Virus record (IMG/VR): IMGVR_UViG_3300024308_000302
Span: 226,158-290,157 of that record
Length of the DNA stretch: 64,000 nt
Direction: 5' to 3' (one strand)
Source of the DNA: a virus
Notes under the pieces: model-generated
The model's database searches: none
Seen by the model: only the letters and a program-made list of their open reading frames with translations
Told to the model about the DNA's origin: nothing
Position numbers and translations under genes: made by a program
Shown: positions 33,502-41,208 of the stretch, in pieces
Layout: each line of letters starts with the position of its first letter
How positions within the stretch are numbered: the first letter of the stretch is position 1

Positions 33502-34335
33502 TTAATCATCTTCATCTGTTTCTTTAGTATAACTACGGCGAGAAATACCAGTGATAAGCATTAGTTCATCTGGTTCATCATTCATAGTATAAACACTAAC
33601 ACCATCAAGATTACCAGTATTCACATAGCCACTTTGTTCATAAATGACATTCATCATCTCACTCCATTTTTCACCACTAATAGTTGAATAATTGAAGTCT
33701 TCAAGCCATCGACCTGAACGTAAAATCCATCCAATAAATTCTGTCTTCCAAAAAACAAGAACTTGAACATTACCATATTTATCATTTGAATCAATATCTT
33801 CCCAAACAATACGTAATTCTAAACATTCAGGCTGATTAGCATTATCATTAAAGAAATCAGATAATGTTTTTTGTTTTGAACCATATTTATTGTATTTTAC
33901 GTTTTCCAAACTAAAGAATTCAAAAAATGCTTCTTCAAGATAAGAAAAATCAGCATCAGAAAGTTTAGGCTGATTAATAGCTTCTTCCCATGAAACTTTT
34001 CTAACATAGATAGGCTTAACATCAGATGTCTGCACAATCAGAGTTTTTTCAATAAAATAAATTTCTTGTGTCGGAGCAAAATGCATGTGATTTGTAATCT
34101 GTTTATAAACCAAAGAAGAACCGATTTGGTCAGAACCTTGTTGATCACATTCATTTGCAAAACCTACTAATACTTTATATGCATCATCAATGTAATAAGG
34201 ATGAAAAACAAGCAATTTATAGGACGCAAGGTTACGGTTGAAACGTTTTTGATCTTCATGCGAAGTTGTTTCAACTGTTTTTTTCAAATTATGAACAAAA
34301 AATTCTTCAATTGATTGAATATGACTAGAAGACAT
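33502..34335 (-). CDS. hypothetical protein (277 aa)
   Basis: Soluble, mixed alpha/beta, Phe/Tyr/Trp-rich, with the strand KYGNVQVLVFWKTEFIGWIL and an acidic C terminus (KETDEDD). The start overlaps the stop of the upstream zinc-ribbon gene (TAATG), so the two are translationally coupled. No family recognised. Confidence 0.75.
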   Translation of the reverse strand: MSSSHIQSIEEFFVHNLKKTVETTSHEDQKRFNRNLASYKLLVFHPYYIDDAYKVLVGFANECDQQGSDQIGSSLVYKQITNHMHFAPTQEIYFIEKTLIVQTSDVKPIYVRKVSWEEAINQPKLSDADFSYLEEAFFEFFSLENVKYNKYGSKQKTLSDFFNDNANQPECLELRIVWEDIDSNDKYGNVQVLVFWKTEFIGWILRSGRWLEDFNYSTISGEKWSEMMNVIYEQSGYVNTGNLDGVSVYTMNDEPDELMLITGISRRSYTKETDEDD

Positions 34336-34598
34336 TAAATATCTTCCATCTGGTTAAATACTGCTTGATCAAAGTTACCCAAGCGTTCACGATAAACCTT
34401 TTCACACAAGGCAGCAAATAGACGTTTAGGCATATTGATAGATGTCACTTCTGCTTTCATATTACAACCCGGACACATGAAATGTGCAGATGGCGGATAA
34501 GTTTTGGAATCTTTGAAATCTTTCATATTGCTGGTGCGTACAACAGCATTACAATGATTACATTGTACTTCCATTACTTCTTGGCTGACAAGTTCCAT
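34335..34598 (-). CDS. zinc-ribbon protein (87 aa)
   Basis: Two Cys pairs, CNHC and CPGC, separated by ~27 residues form a zinc-ribbon or rubredoxin-knuckle arrangement, followed by a helical C-terminal tail (PKRLFAALCEKVYRERL). The ATG at 34598 is favoured by AGAGGTG. Coupled to the 277-aa gene downstream. It ends FNQMEDI, which happens to fit the Met-at-minus-4 ending of the large family, although the rest is unrelated. Likely nucleic-acid or protein-binding adaptor. Confidence 0.75.
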   Translation of the reverse strand: MELVSQEVMEVQCNHCNAVVRTSNMKDFKDSKTYPPSAHFMCPGCNMKAEVTSINMPKRLFAALCEKVYRERLGNFDQAVFNQMEDI

Positions 34599-34677
34599 GA
34601 TTAACACCTCTGATAAATTTCAAGCATTATACCAAAACTAAAAAAAAATAGCTATTCATTTAAAAAGATGACCTCGA

Positions 34678-35220
34678 TTAGTCATCAGAATTTCGACCAC
34701 TACCAGAAGAACGAGAATCAGAGTCTGAACCTGAATCTGAGACACTTGACCAAAAAATATCAGTATTCACATCACCACTGCGACGCTTAGTAGAATCAGC
34801 AGATGACCTTGAGCCAGATTTTGGTGTAATATCAGTGGCATAACGATTAGGATTGTTTAATACTTCAAGAGGAAACTTTTCATGAAACTCTTTTTTCTTT
34901 TGACGAATAAGCTCTTCGTCAGCTTGACGTTTTTCAAGATTTTCACGAAGATCTCTGATAGCTTTATAAAAGAATTTATAAGTTGAATTATCAAGATATT
35001 TATCATTAAATGAAATTTTACCACTAGCAGCATCATGAACAATTACGTATGGATCTATTTTGTAATAAGTATGAGTCGGGCCATCAATAGTTAATTTGGT
35101 TCCATCAAATTTAAAGTTAAATTCAATAGTAGAAAACATCTGATAAGTTTTACCTTCTTTCAAACTTCTGCAAATACTATGCAAATTGTCAGTAAAGTCA
35201 TTTCTAAAAAATTTGAACAT
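34678..35220 (-). CDS. hypothetical protein with Ser/Asp-rich tail (180 aa)
   Basis: MFKFFRNDFTDNLHSICRSL begins a ~125-residue folded part with charged helices (ENLEKRQADEELIRQKKKEF). The last ~45 residues are low complexity, dominated by Ser, Asp, Gly and Arg (SVSDSGSDSDSRSSGSG), and probably disordered. AGGAG before the ATG at 35220. Such tails can bind nucleic acid or be phosphorylated; function unknown. Confidence 0.75.
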   Translation of the reverse strand: MFKFFRNDFTDNLHSICRSLKEGKTYQMFSTIEFNFKFDGTKLTIDGPTHTYYKIDPYVIVHDAASGKISFNDKYLDNSTYKFFYKAIRDLRENLEKRQADEELIRQKKKEFHEKFPLEVLNNPNRYATDITPKSGSRSSADSTKRRSGDVNTDIFWSSVSDSGSDSDSRSSGSGRNSDD

Positions 35221-35244
35221 GAGATAATCTCCTATTTTGCAAAG

Positions 35245-35273
35245 ATTATACGCAACAAAATAGAAATTACAAG
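35245..35273 (-). promoter_or_regulatory. putative promoter
   Basis: Minus-strand TATAAT with a CTTGTA-like -35 at 17 bp, upstream of the 180-aa gene. Confidence 0.45.
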
Positions 35274-35281
35274 AAATAAAA

Positions 35282-35299
35282 AATCCGCCGAAGCGGATT
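35282..35299 (-). terminator. hairpin terminator
   Basis: AATCCGC-TTCG-GCGGATT followed by T run on the minus strand, overlapping the stop of the 190-aa gene. Confidence 0.75.
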
Positions 35300-35870
35300 A
35301 AGAAAACAGACCAAACAAGCCAGCTACAGCACTCGCTCCACCAATAATGTCCCAAGCATCAATCTCTGAAGATTCATTTTTAGAACGGGTGTAGGATTGG
35401 CGACGTGGCTTTGAAAAGCCCATAAGACTTGGAGAAACAACAATAGAGATCCAGATACTATTATCACTATTTTTTGGATCTTTAAAGTAACCAATAAGAA
35501 CAAATTCTTGATTATAATTACTTGCTCCATTCAGGAAAGTGATAGGGTTTTCTGTGTCATTATCAACGATTTGACGTTTCAGAGAGTCAGGAAGAGCTTT
35601 GAACCCACAAGAAAAGAATAGCTCTAGATAATCAATGTATTTTTTATTGATAAGGGATGTTGGAATACTTTCAGCATAGGCATACATAGCAACAATATTA
35701 TTACTATTACCACCAATAACAAAATCAATATCACCCTTTTTCAAGCGAAAAGGATTCTTCAAAAACTTATTACTATCAAGTTTTTCATAAGAATAACCAG
35801 CTTCTATCATTTTGTCATAAACAGTACGAGAAGCAAGGCCAGTAGTAACACCAGAAATCCGAATGCACAT
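35298..35870 (-). CDS. hypothetical protein with glycine-rich hydrophobic C terminus (190 aa)
   Basis: MCIRISGVTTGLASRTVYDK start chosen for GGAG seven bases upstream. The core is alpha/beta with DIDFVIGGNSNNIVAMYAYA. The last ~20 residues, DIIGGASAVAGLFGLFS, are hydrophobic, Gly/Ala-rich and could insert in or associate with membrane. A basic Arg/Ser segment (KPRRQSYTRSKNES) precedes them. Function unknown. Confidence 0.75.
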   Translation of the reverse strand: MCIRISGVTTGLASRTVYDKMIEAGYSYEKLDSNKFLKNPFRLKKGDIDFVIGGNSNNIVAMYAYAESIPTSLINKKYIDYLELFFSCGFKALPDSLKRQIVDNDTENPITFLNGASNYNQEFVLIGYFKDPKNSDNSIWISIVVSPSLMGFSKPRRQSYTRSKNESSEIDAWDIIGGASAVAGLFGLFS

Positions 35871-35962
35871 GATTACACTCCAAATATTATCTAATTCAGA
35901 TGTTGATAATAACAAAAAAATGAATAAATATCAAGAAAAGCTTTTAAAATAAATAATAAAAA

Positions 35963-35979
35963 GGAGATCAAAGATCTCC
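35963..35979 (-). terminator. hairpin terminator
   Basis: GGAGATC-TTT-GATCTCC followed by T residues; overlaps the end of the 61-aa gene. Confidence 0.7.
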
Positions 35980-36153
35980 ATAATTATAAACAACTAAGCC
36001 TTCTGTGATTGGTAGAATTTCGAGTTCACCACCTTCGCTGTAGTTTTGCAAGCCTCGCATTTGAGAACGTGCATCTTCTTCATTTCGAGCAATAACAACA
36101 ATCATTCCAGCCCAACCACAATCCAGCACATACAACATCAATTCGTTATTCAT
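35968..36153 (-). CDS. small hypothetical protein (61 aa)
   Basis: MNNELMLYVLDCGWAGMIVV followed by ARNEEDARSQ and a short beta segment. Compact alpha/beta miniprotein with one Cys; the alternating start could be a central strand. AGAGGA RBS. First of three or four small genes on the minus strand here, possibly one transcript. Function unknown. Confidence 0.7.
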   Translation of the reverse strand: MNNELMLYVLDCGWAGMIVVIARNEEDARSQMRGLQNYSEGGELEILPITEGLVVYNYGDL

Positions 36154-36209
36154 AGTAATATCCTCTTAGTTAATCTACTGATCAGATACTTGAATAACTA
36201 TTTTACAGC

Positions 36210-36452
36210 TTACTTTACCAAGAAACGTTTACCTAACAGAACTTCAATAGCTTCTTCTTTAGGAATATCCATTTCGAAATTATTGGCTGCAGCCATTTTT
36301 TCAAATTGTGCAACAGAATCGTTATGCAAATCTTCAATGCTTTTGTATGGGCCTGAAAAAGTGTTTGCAACACCATTATTTTCAATAGCCTTCTCATAAT
36401 CACTTAGCCAAAGGCGAGCGACAATGACATACTCTGAAACCTTCTGATTCAT
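36210..36452 (-). CDS. small hypothetical protein (80 aa)
   Basis: MNQKVSEYVIVARLWLSDYE then a Gly/Ser loop, a helix and a basic C terminus (EAIEVLLGKRFLVK). GAGGA RBS. It follows the 66-aa gene by 3 bp, so the two are co-translated. No family recognised. Confidence 0.7.
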   Translation of the reverse strand: MNQKVSEYVIVARLWLSDYEKAIENNGVANTFSGPYKSIEDLHNDSVAQFEKMAAANNFEMDIPKEEAIEVLLGKRFLVK

Positions 36453-36455
36453 ATC

Positions 36456-36656
36456 TTATTCCTCTTCATCAATCAATGAAACATCAAAATCACCACCACG
36501 AAGAATTGAAAACATATGAGCTACAGAAGAAGCATGATTAGCCTCAATTAAACCTTCTTCTTTAGCGATACTCAATAGAGTGTCATACAACTCATCGTCA
36601 TTTAATTTAGAACTCACCAAATAAGTCTTTGATGATGCATCATATTGATAAGACAT
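36456..36656 (-). CDS. small acidic protein (66 aa)
   Basis: Starts MSYQYDASSKTYLVSSKLND at the ATG six bases after AAGGTG; a more distal ATG at 36671 lacks an RBS. Ends FDVSLIDEEE. Its stop lies 3 bp before the start of the 80-aa gene. Predicted soluble; function unknown. Confidence 0.68.
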   Translation of the reverse strand: MSYQYDASSKTYLVSSKLNDDELYDTLLSIAKEEGLIEANHASSVAHMFSILRGGDFDVSLIDEEE

Positions 36657-36729
36657 AACAATCACCTTCATTCAAAATAGATGCATATGATAGCAAAATT
36701 ATGATAAAACTACAAGTGTTTTATAAAAA

Positions 36730-36747
36730 AGCCACCATGTGGTGGCT
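36730..36747 (-). terminator. hairpin terminator
   Basis: AGCCACC-ACAT-GGTGGCT followed by a T run on the minus strand. Confidence 0.75.
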
Positions 36748-36751
36748 AATA

Positions 36752-37042
36752 TTATTTGTACAGAGAAGATACAGAAAATTGGTCATCTACAGCATTTGAA
36801 TTCTTGACTGCATAATACAAACGAACACAATCACTGAATGGACTTACTGTATGCTCTTTAGAGATAATGAACTCAAAAAGACTTTGTTCATCAAACTCTG
36901 GATTTAGATTTCCATCCTGATCGAACAATACTCGATGGAATGCAACTTGTTCTTCATCCTGAACATTGTGGTAATGCGGATCATAATGTTGAAGAATGAA
37001 ATTTCCACTTTCGTTAAATACTTCATTAAAAAGCTTATTCAT
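36752..37042 (-). CDS. hypothetical protein (96 aa)
   Basis: MNKLFNEVFNESGNFILQHY start at 37042 fixed by AAGGAG; reading further upstream would run into the tRNA-Leu gene. His/Asp-rich N-terminal part (HYDPHYHNVQDEEQVAFH) and a helical C-terminal half. It probably shares the tRNA-Leu transcript. Function unknown. Confidence 0.72.
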   Translation of the reverse strand: MNKLFNEVFNESGNFILQHYDPHYHNVQDEEQVAFHRVLFDQDGNLNPEFDEQSLFEFIISKEHTVSPFSDCVRLYYAVKNSNAVDDQFSVSSLYK

Positions 37043-37087
37043 GTTTTTTCTCCTTTGGATTTTCTGTCCATTAGATTTAGCTGAATA

Positions 37088-37171
37088 TGGTGCCCGGAGC
37101 CGGACTCGAACCGGCACGACTTTCGTCGGAAGATTTTAAGTCTTCTGTGTCTACCATTTCACCATCCGGGC
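37088..37171 (-). tRNA. tRNA-Leu (UAA)
   Basis: An 84-nt type II tRNA with encoded CCA. Acceptor GCCCGGA/TCCGGGC, anticodon arm GAAGA-CTTAAAA-TCTTC (anticodon UAA), a long variable arm CGACGAAAGTCG, T arm GCCGG-TTCGAGT-CCGGC. UUA is the expected preferred Leu codon in such AT-rich DNA, so the gene should help translation of phage genes in a less AT-rich host. Confidence 0.95.
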
Positions 37172-37223
37172 GATGTATGCCAGTGATTATACAGAAGGCA
37201 TACCAATTAGTAAAGCATTTTTA

Positions 37224-37679
37224 TCAAGAATTTTCCCACAACGATTTATCAACAAACATAGTGCCATTGTGAACATCAACCAGACCAACAAAGCTAAGAC
37301 CTACAGCAGACTGGTCAAACAAAACTCGACTGACTTTCAGAGTGTCACCACGAGAAACATTTTGAACACGAATTGATTCTACTTGAGATTCATTGCCGAT
37401 GCCAGTAAAAACAACTTCTTGACCAACACTAAAATTGTGACGGAACCAATATTCCGCTTCAACAAAAAGCTCTGCATTATACTGACCAACAAGTTCGTTA
37501 AAAGTAAGTTCCATTTTATCAGTGATAATAACGTCCTTCACTGTAAGTCGATCTCCATATTTGACAAGATCATCAACCTCAATACGCTGGCATTCATCCA
37601 AATGCTTGCTTGATGAAGTGTAAATAACACTCATACCAGAGGTAATAAGAGGTGCGTTAAGTAAAAGATCTTTGTTCAT
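37224..37679 (-). CDS. hypothetical beta-rich protein (151 aa)
   Basis: Two repeated beta-barrel-like segments, each with a G-D/G-Q turn followed by L-x-V: KYGDRLTVKDVIIT (~40-55) and SRGDTLKVSRVLFD (~108-123). An SH3-like or KOW-like fold is plausible from the pattern only. GGAGC RBS. Soluble; role unknown. Confidence 0.72.
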   Translation of the reverse strand: MNKDLLLNAPLITSGMSVIYTSSSKHLDECQRIEVDDLVKYGDRLTVKDVIITDKMELTFNELVGQYNAELFVEAEYWFRHNFSVGQEVVFTGIGNESQVESIRVQNVSRGDTLKVSRVLFDQSAVGLSFVGLVDVHNGTMFVDKSLWENS

Positions 37680-37817
37680 AATTGCTCCATGTGTAAATTT
37701 CTAAGATGATTCATTTTAACAAAAAAAAATAATTTAGACAACCTTTATATCAAATATATGGACATAAATAGGCATATTTAAAGAAAAAAGAGAAATAAAT
37801 ATACATATTAGAAAAAA

Positions 37818-37839
37818 AACAATCGCTCCTGCGGTTGTT
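37818..37839 (-). terminator. hairpin terminator
   Basis: AACAACCGC-AGGA-GCGATTGTT followed by a T run on the minus strand, right after the lipoprotein gene. Confidence 0.75.
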
Positions 37840-38296
37840 ATTTATTTTCATATTCTTTTTTTAGTTTTAAATAGAGTTCGTGTTTTTCTTTTTCCTTCTG
37901 CTTCATATCTGCTCTAATTTTGTCAGCAGCCGCAAGGATTTCTTCTTGTGTAAGATCTTGGTTAATAGTGATATCGACAGTATCAAGGCTATATTTGCCA
38001 GAGTTTAGAGTATGATTATTACTTGTTACACCATTAACGTTATAAATATAATGATTTTTCAGATCATAATATCTACAGGTATCACAAAGAAACTTTATAT
38101 GAGTTCGAAATACTTTAGATCCATCAGAAGTCTCACCAACTAAAACAGGATTTTTAAAGCTATTTGCATTATATTCATTGATTGATTGAACAAGTTGATC
38201 TCGTTCTTTTTTCTCTTGTGCAATTTCTTGCTCCCTATCATATTGACATGCTGTCAGAGTTAAAACAGCCAACATAGAAAAAATAATCTTTTTCAT
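37838..38296 (-). CDS. predicted lipoprotein (152 aa)
   Basis: MKKIIFSMLAVLTLTAC is a lipoprotein signal peptide with lipobox L-T-A-C17. The mature protein starts with a charged helix (QEIAQEKKERDQLVQSI), has a C-x2-C pair (FLCDTCRYYD) and a Lys/Glu-rich C-terminal helix. It should be anchored in the periplasmic leaflet of a membrane. Phage lipoproteins often block superinfection or act in lysis; neither is shown here. GGAG RBS. It follows the split membrane-anchored gene in the same direction. Confidence 0.8.
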   Translation of the reverse strand: MKKIIFSMLAVLTLTACQYDREQEIAQEKKERDQLVQSINEYNANSFKNPVLVGETSDGSKVFRTHIKFLCDTCRYYDLKNHYIYNVNGVTSNNHTLNSGKYSLDTVDITINQDLTQEEILAAADKIRADMKQKEKEKHELYLKLKKEYENK

Positions 38297-38345
38297 AAAA
38301 TCTCCATAAGTATATTCAACTAATTATATTGAAAAAATAAAAAAA

Positions 38346-38533
38346 TCAATCATCATAAGAACATTTCCAACCACCCCATCCAGGGTCCATGCCGGGCATG
38401 GTAGGTCCACAACTGATATCAGAGCCTTTTTTTCGTTGTTCTTCAAGATATCGCCTGCTTTCTTCTGCACGTTTAGCACATTCTTTAGGATTGTTAATAC
38501 ACCATTCTTTTTTTGCACTATCTATATATATGA
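38346..38533 (-). pseudogene. C-terminal part of a gene split by the TnpB element
   Basis: A minus-strand frame free of stops reads IYIDSAKKEWCINNPKECAK, then a charged helix and a Gly/Trp-rich end (PGMDPGWGGWKCSYDD). It has four Cys and no start codon, and abuts the right end of the TnpB element. Joined to the 5' fragment at 40354-40446, it restores a single frame of about 88 residues with an N-terminal membrane anchor and periplasmic-type Cys-rich tail. Confidence 0.7.
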
Positions 38534-38690
38534 ACTACTCCGCCCTGAAGGACGAAGTTTCTTGGTTCGGAACCAAGTCTTCTCGCTGACGTTCATTGTC
38601 AACTTCAAATAAAGCTATCAGCTTCATTCGCACGGTTTCTCTTTTCATCTTTCTTGGCACGTATTGGCCATTTTTTAACTCATGAAAAGC
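38533..38690 (-). ncRNA. putative omega RNA (reRNA) of TnpB
   Basis: TnpB systems make a guide RNA from the 3' end of tnpB and the element's right end. Here the last ~50 codons of tnpB and the hairpin CGTCC-TTCA-GGGCG end at about 38533. The flanking host sequence (minus strand, beginning about TATATATAGATAGTGC) would form the guide. Extent is by analogy; no transcript evidence. Confidence 0.4.
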
Positions 38691-40232
38691 TAATCGAAGA
38701 ACTTCTTCGAATATTCTGTTTCTTATATTCTTGCAAGCATTATTATCTGCATCATCTATATGACCACATGCATTACAAGTAAAACTTCTTCCTTTTCTAA
38801 CTGTATGCTCCACGCATTTACAGTTAGAACAAGTTTTAGAAGTATAGCTTGGTGTGGTCAGATGAACTCTGATGCCTTTGTTATTGGCTTGCTCTTTAAA
38901 CCAATCTTTGATACTTGAAAGTCTCAATAATCTAATTAACTTTGAATATTTTACATTCAAAGTTTCATCTTTAATAAAAGAAGCTTTACATTGAGACAAA
39001 TTCAAATCTTCAAGTACAATATCGGTAATGCCATTTTTAATTAAGTCTTTTAATATTGTCGATATTAAAGACTTGAAATGGAATTCAACACCTAATAATA
39101 GTTTATTGAATTTCTTTTGTTCTATTGTTGATAATTGTTTGAATCCTTTGTTCTCAAAGGATTTTAATTTTTCTACAATTGCTTCTATATAACTTCTATC
39201 ATAATCTTTAAGTTCTTCACGATCATGAAAAGCAATTGTACAAAAATTAGAAGCAACATTTAAATCAATACCACAAATTTGTTTTTTATTTATAACACTA
39301 TCTTTTTCTAATGGTTTAAAATATTCTTTATCATCTTCATAAGTCAAACCAATATCAAGATGATTTTTGCTATTCAAACGGACAGTATGAATAGCATTAA
39401 GGTTAAAATTGTTTATATTTTGGTGATATTTAGAATTGAAGGCTAAAGGAACATGAATGTGTTCCTTACCAATTCTAAAATTATACCAATATTTATACTC
39501 ATTTGATTCATCAATATAAATATGAGAATGTTTAGTTTGACCAATTTGTGGTATTTTCATGTAAGAGCCAGTTGAATATACAATTGGCTCTTTCATATAT
39601 GACAATATTCTTTGTTTTCTATTTATAAGTAATTGTCTAACTCTATTCCAATAAGGTTTTTTCCTTAATGCTTCAATGCTGTTATTGAAATCAATAACAG
39701 ATTGAAGTTTGAGAGGATCTTTAACTTCTAAAGACTTTAATGAAGAATCAAGGCTTGATTCTTCAATAAACATCAACCAGTTCATTATTTTAGTTAAAGA
39801 AGAATTTCTTGAAATAAAGGTGGTGTCTTTGACATCTCCTTTTTTATGTAAAATTTGACCATCTTTTGAAGTTACATTACGTTTATAGTAAGTAATTTTA
39901 AATTCTTTTTGGAGAATAAACTTATTGTTCGAAATAAGTTTATCCATCCAATTAGAATAGAAGTCCATAGATTGATGAAATATTTTTTGAATTTCCCAAG
40001 AATAGAGATTAGGGGTTTTAAATTGCTTAAAACGAGAAGCCAGAACTTTTTTAGAATCTTCATTACAAAGCATTGCTTTGTGATTGAAGATATAGTATGA
40101 AATATTGTTTTTAAAGTTTTTAACAAAATCAAAATGTTGGATCAGGGTATTTTTCTTCTTATGATTGAGAATCGACGAAGAAGAAATACGTTTAGTTTTG
40201 ATATTTTTTTTATCAGAAGATCCAAAAGCCAT
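38535..40232 (-). CDS. tnpB: TnpB RNA-guided endonuclease (565 aa)
   Basis: RuvC-like nuclease guided by an RNA from its own element end. RuvC-I is CGIDLNVASNF (D323) and RuvC-II is DIVLEDLNLS (E408). The zinc ribbon has CSNC (468-471) and CNAC (486-489), and RuvC-III is the DDADNNACKNI segment (~493-503), so all catalytic positions are present. At 565 aa it is longer than the common ~400-aa TnpB, with an extended N-terminal part. The ATG at 40232 has AAGG upstream. Its last codons form the right-end hairpin. It interrupts a membrane-protein gene and could cut uninterrupted alleles, promoting element retention. Confidence 0.88.
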   Translation of the reverse strand: MAFGSSDKKNIKTKRISSSSILNHKKKNTLIQHFDFVKNFKNNISYYIFNHKAMLCNEDSKKVLASRFKQFKTPNLYSWEIQKIFHQSMDFYSNWMDKLISNNKFILQKEFKITYYKRNVTSKDGQILHKKGDVKDTTFISRNSSLTKIMNWLMFIEESSLDSSLKSLEVKDPLKLQSVIDFNNSIEALRKKPYWNRVRQLLINRKQRILSYMKEPIVYSTGSYMKIPQIGQTKHSHIYIDESNEYKYWYNFRIGKEHIHVPLAFNSKYHQNINNFNLNAIHTVRLNSKNHLDIGLTYEDDKEYFKPLEKDSVINKKQICGIDLNVASNFCTIAFHDREELKDYDRSYIEAIVEKLKSFENKGFKQLSTIEQKKFNKLLLGVEFHFKSLISTILKDLIKNGITDIVLEDLNLSQCKASFIKDETLNVKYSKLIRLLRLSSIKDWFKEQANNKGIRVHLTTPSYTSKTCSNCKCVEHTVRKGRSFTCNACGHIDDADNNACKNIRNRIFEEVLRLAFHELKNGQYVPRKMKRETVRMKLIALFEVDNERQREDLVPNQETSSFRAE

Positions 40233-40353
40233 AAGATTCCTTAAAATATATGCTTGCAAATTATAGACCAAGAGAAATAAAAAAGCAAGCAAAAAATGTA
40301 AGAAATCAAAAAAGAAGTAAATTTTTATCCCCGACCTGAAGGAAGAGGTTTTA

Positions 40354-40446
40354 AATTTTATAATTTGATTTCAATAGGATAAAAAGAGCAATAAAACCAC
40401 AAATAAATAAAACAATTAGAACCGATGTAACGATTTTGTTAGTCAT
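40354..40446 (-). pseudogene. N-terminal part of a gene split by the TnpB element
   Basis: Starts MTNKIVTSVLIVLFICGFIA with one membrane helix through LFILLKSNY. Its ATG overlaps the stop of the upstream gene (ATGACTAA). The reading frame then enters the element's left end and hits TAA. The downstream part lies at 38346-38533. The truncated ~30-aa membrane peptide may still be made. Confidence 0.7.
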
Positions 40447-41194
40447 TTGCCATATCCACATTGACATTTGAAGTCAAAGAAAAATTGATAATTTTTTCAA
40501 GTTTTTCACAATTATCAATTTGTGCAAGATAATTTTCTAACTTATAAAAAACAGCTTCTTGCACTGCAAAATTCATTTTTTGTTCTTGAAGATCTTTGTC
40601 AATAATGCTTCTAATTTTCTCTTTGAAAAAGGCAAGACGTTGAGTATTAAAAGTTTCTTCTTTTACTTTTTTATTTGCAAAAAAACATTTAATTTTTGAA
40701 ATAAAATTTTGATGATTGTTTTCAATTGAGGGATATTTAATTTTAATTTTACCAGAGTCAGAAAACCAATTCCATGAAATATTAGTAATTTTCCATTCTT
40801 CTTTGAAAAAAGCATCCATGTATTCTTTTTTAATAATGTCATCAAAGAAATAATCAACAACTTTTTCATCAGTATCATAATAAAGATTAAGAGGGCCTTC
40901 AAAATTATGAGAAATTCCCAAGAACTCTGTTTTAAATGCAATACCAAAAAAGATTGCAATTTCTGGGCTGTTAAAAGGAAGATTACAAGAATGAGTTTTA
41001 TTAAACGGATTCGAAAATGCCTCAAAGCTTTTATCAATAAGTTTTAATGGAGATTCAGTCCAAGAAAAAGAAGGATATTGTTTTGATGGATCTTTTTGCA
41101 AAGATCTAAAGGCTTTTTGAGCATTAGCAATAGCATTTTCTTGCAAACAAATGAGATCTTTTTTAGCTGGTGAAACATATTCATGTTTAAACAT
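40439..41194 (-). CDS. hypothetical protein (251 aa)
   Basis: MFKHEYVSPAKKDLICLQEN start with AAGGA upstream, at 41194. Helical N- and C-terminal thirds flank a Phe/Trp-rich centre (SWTESPLKLIDKSFEAFSNP; FKTEFLGISHNFEGPLNLYY). The size and aromatic composition recall the MxxI family, but the C terminus (NVNVDMAND) lacks the motif. It overlaps the split-gene start by 8 bp and follows the 203-aa gene directly. Function unknown. Confidence 0.75.
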   Translation of the reverse strand: MFKHEYVSPAKKDLICLQENAIANAQKAFRSLQKDPSKQYPSFSWTESPLKLIDKSFEAFSNPFNKTHSCNLPFNSPEIAIFFGIAFKTEFLGISHNFEGPLNLYYDTDEKVVDYFFDDIIKKEYMDAFFKEEWKITNISWNWFSDSGKIKIKYPSIENNHQNFISKIKCFFANKKVKEETFNTQRLAFFKEKIRSIIDKDLQEQKMNFAVQEAVFYKLENYLAQIDNCEKLEKIINFSLTSNVNVDMAND

Positions 41195-41208
41195 GTTTGC
41201 GATCCTTA

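Larger units (their letters stand above)
38533..40356 (-). mobile_element. IS200/IS605-type element carrying only tnpB
   Basis: Both ends carry a CCTTCAGG-cored hairpin: CGTCCTTCAGGGCG at the 3' (right) end near 38545-38565 and CCTCTTCCTTCAGGTCGGGG at the 5' (left) end near 40330-40350. Between them lies a single tnpB gene; no TnpA (HUH/Y1 transposase) gene is present, so movement needs TnpA in trans. No target duplication is evident, as expected for this family. Exact boundaries are uncertain by a few bases. Confidence 0.75.

Noticed and set aside
34335-34598. Zinc-ribbon protein as a member of the MxxI family
   Set aside because: Its ending (FNQMEDI) fits the pattern, but nothing else in the 87 residues resembles the family; kept only as a remark.
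37087-37272. Plus-strand frame beginning MVPGAGLEPARL
   Set aside because: Antisense translation of tRNA-Leu, a well-known artefact.
38324-38518. 64-codon minus-strand frame MQKKNGVLTILKNVL...
   Set aside because: Out of frame with the Cys-rich fragment that matches the split gene; composition is that of a shadow frame.
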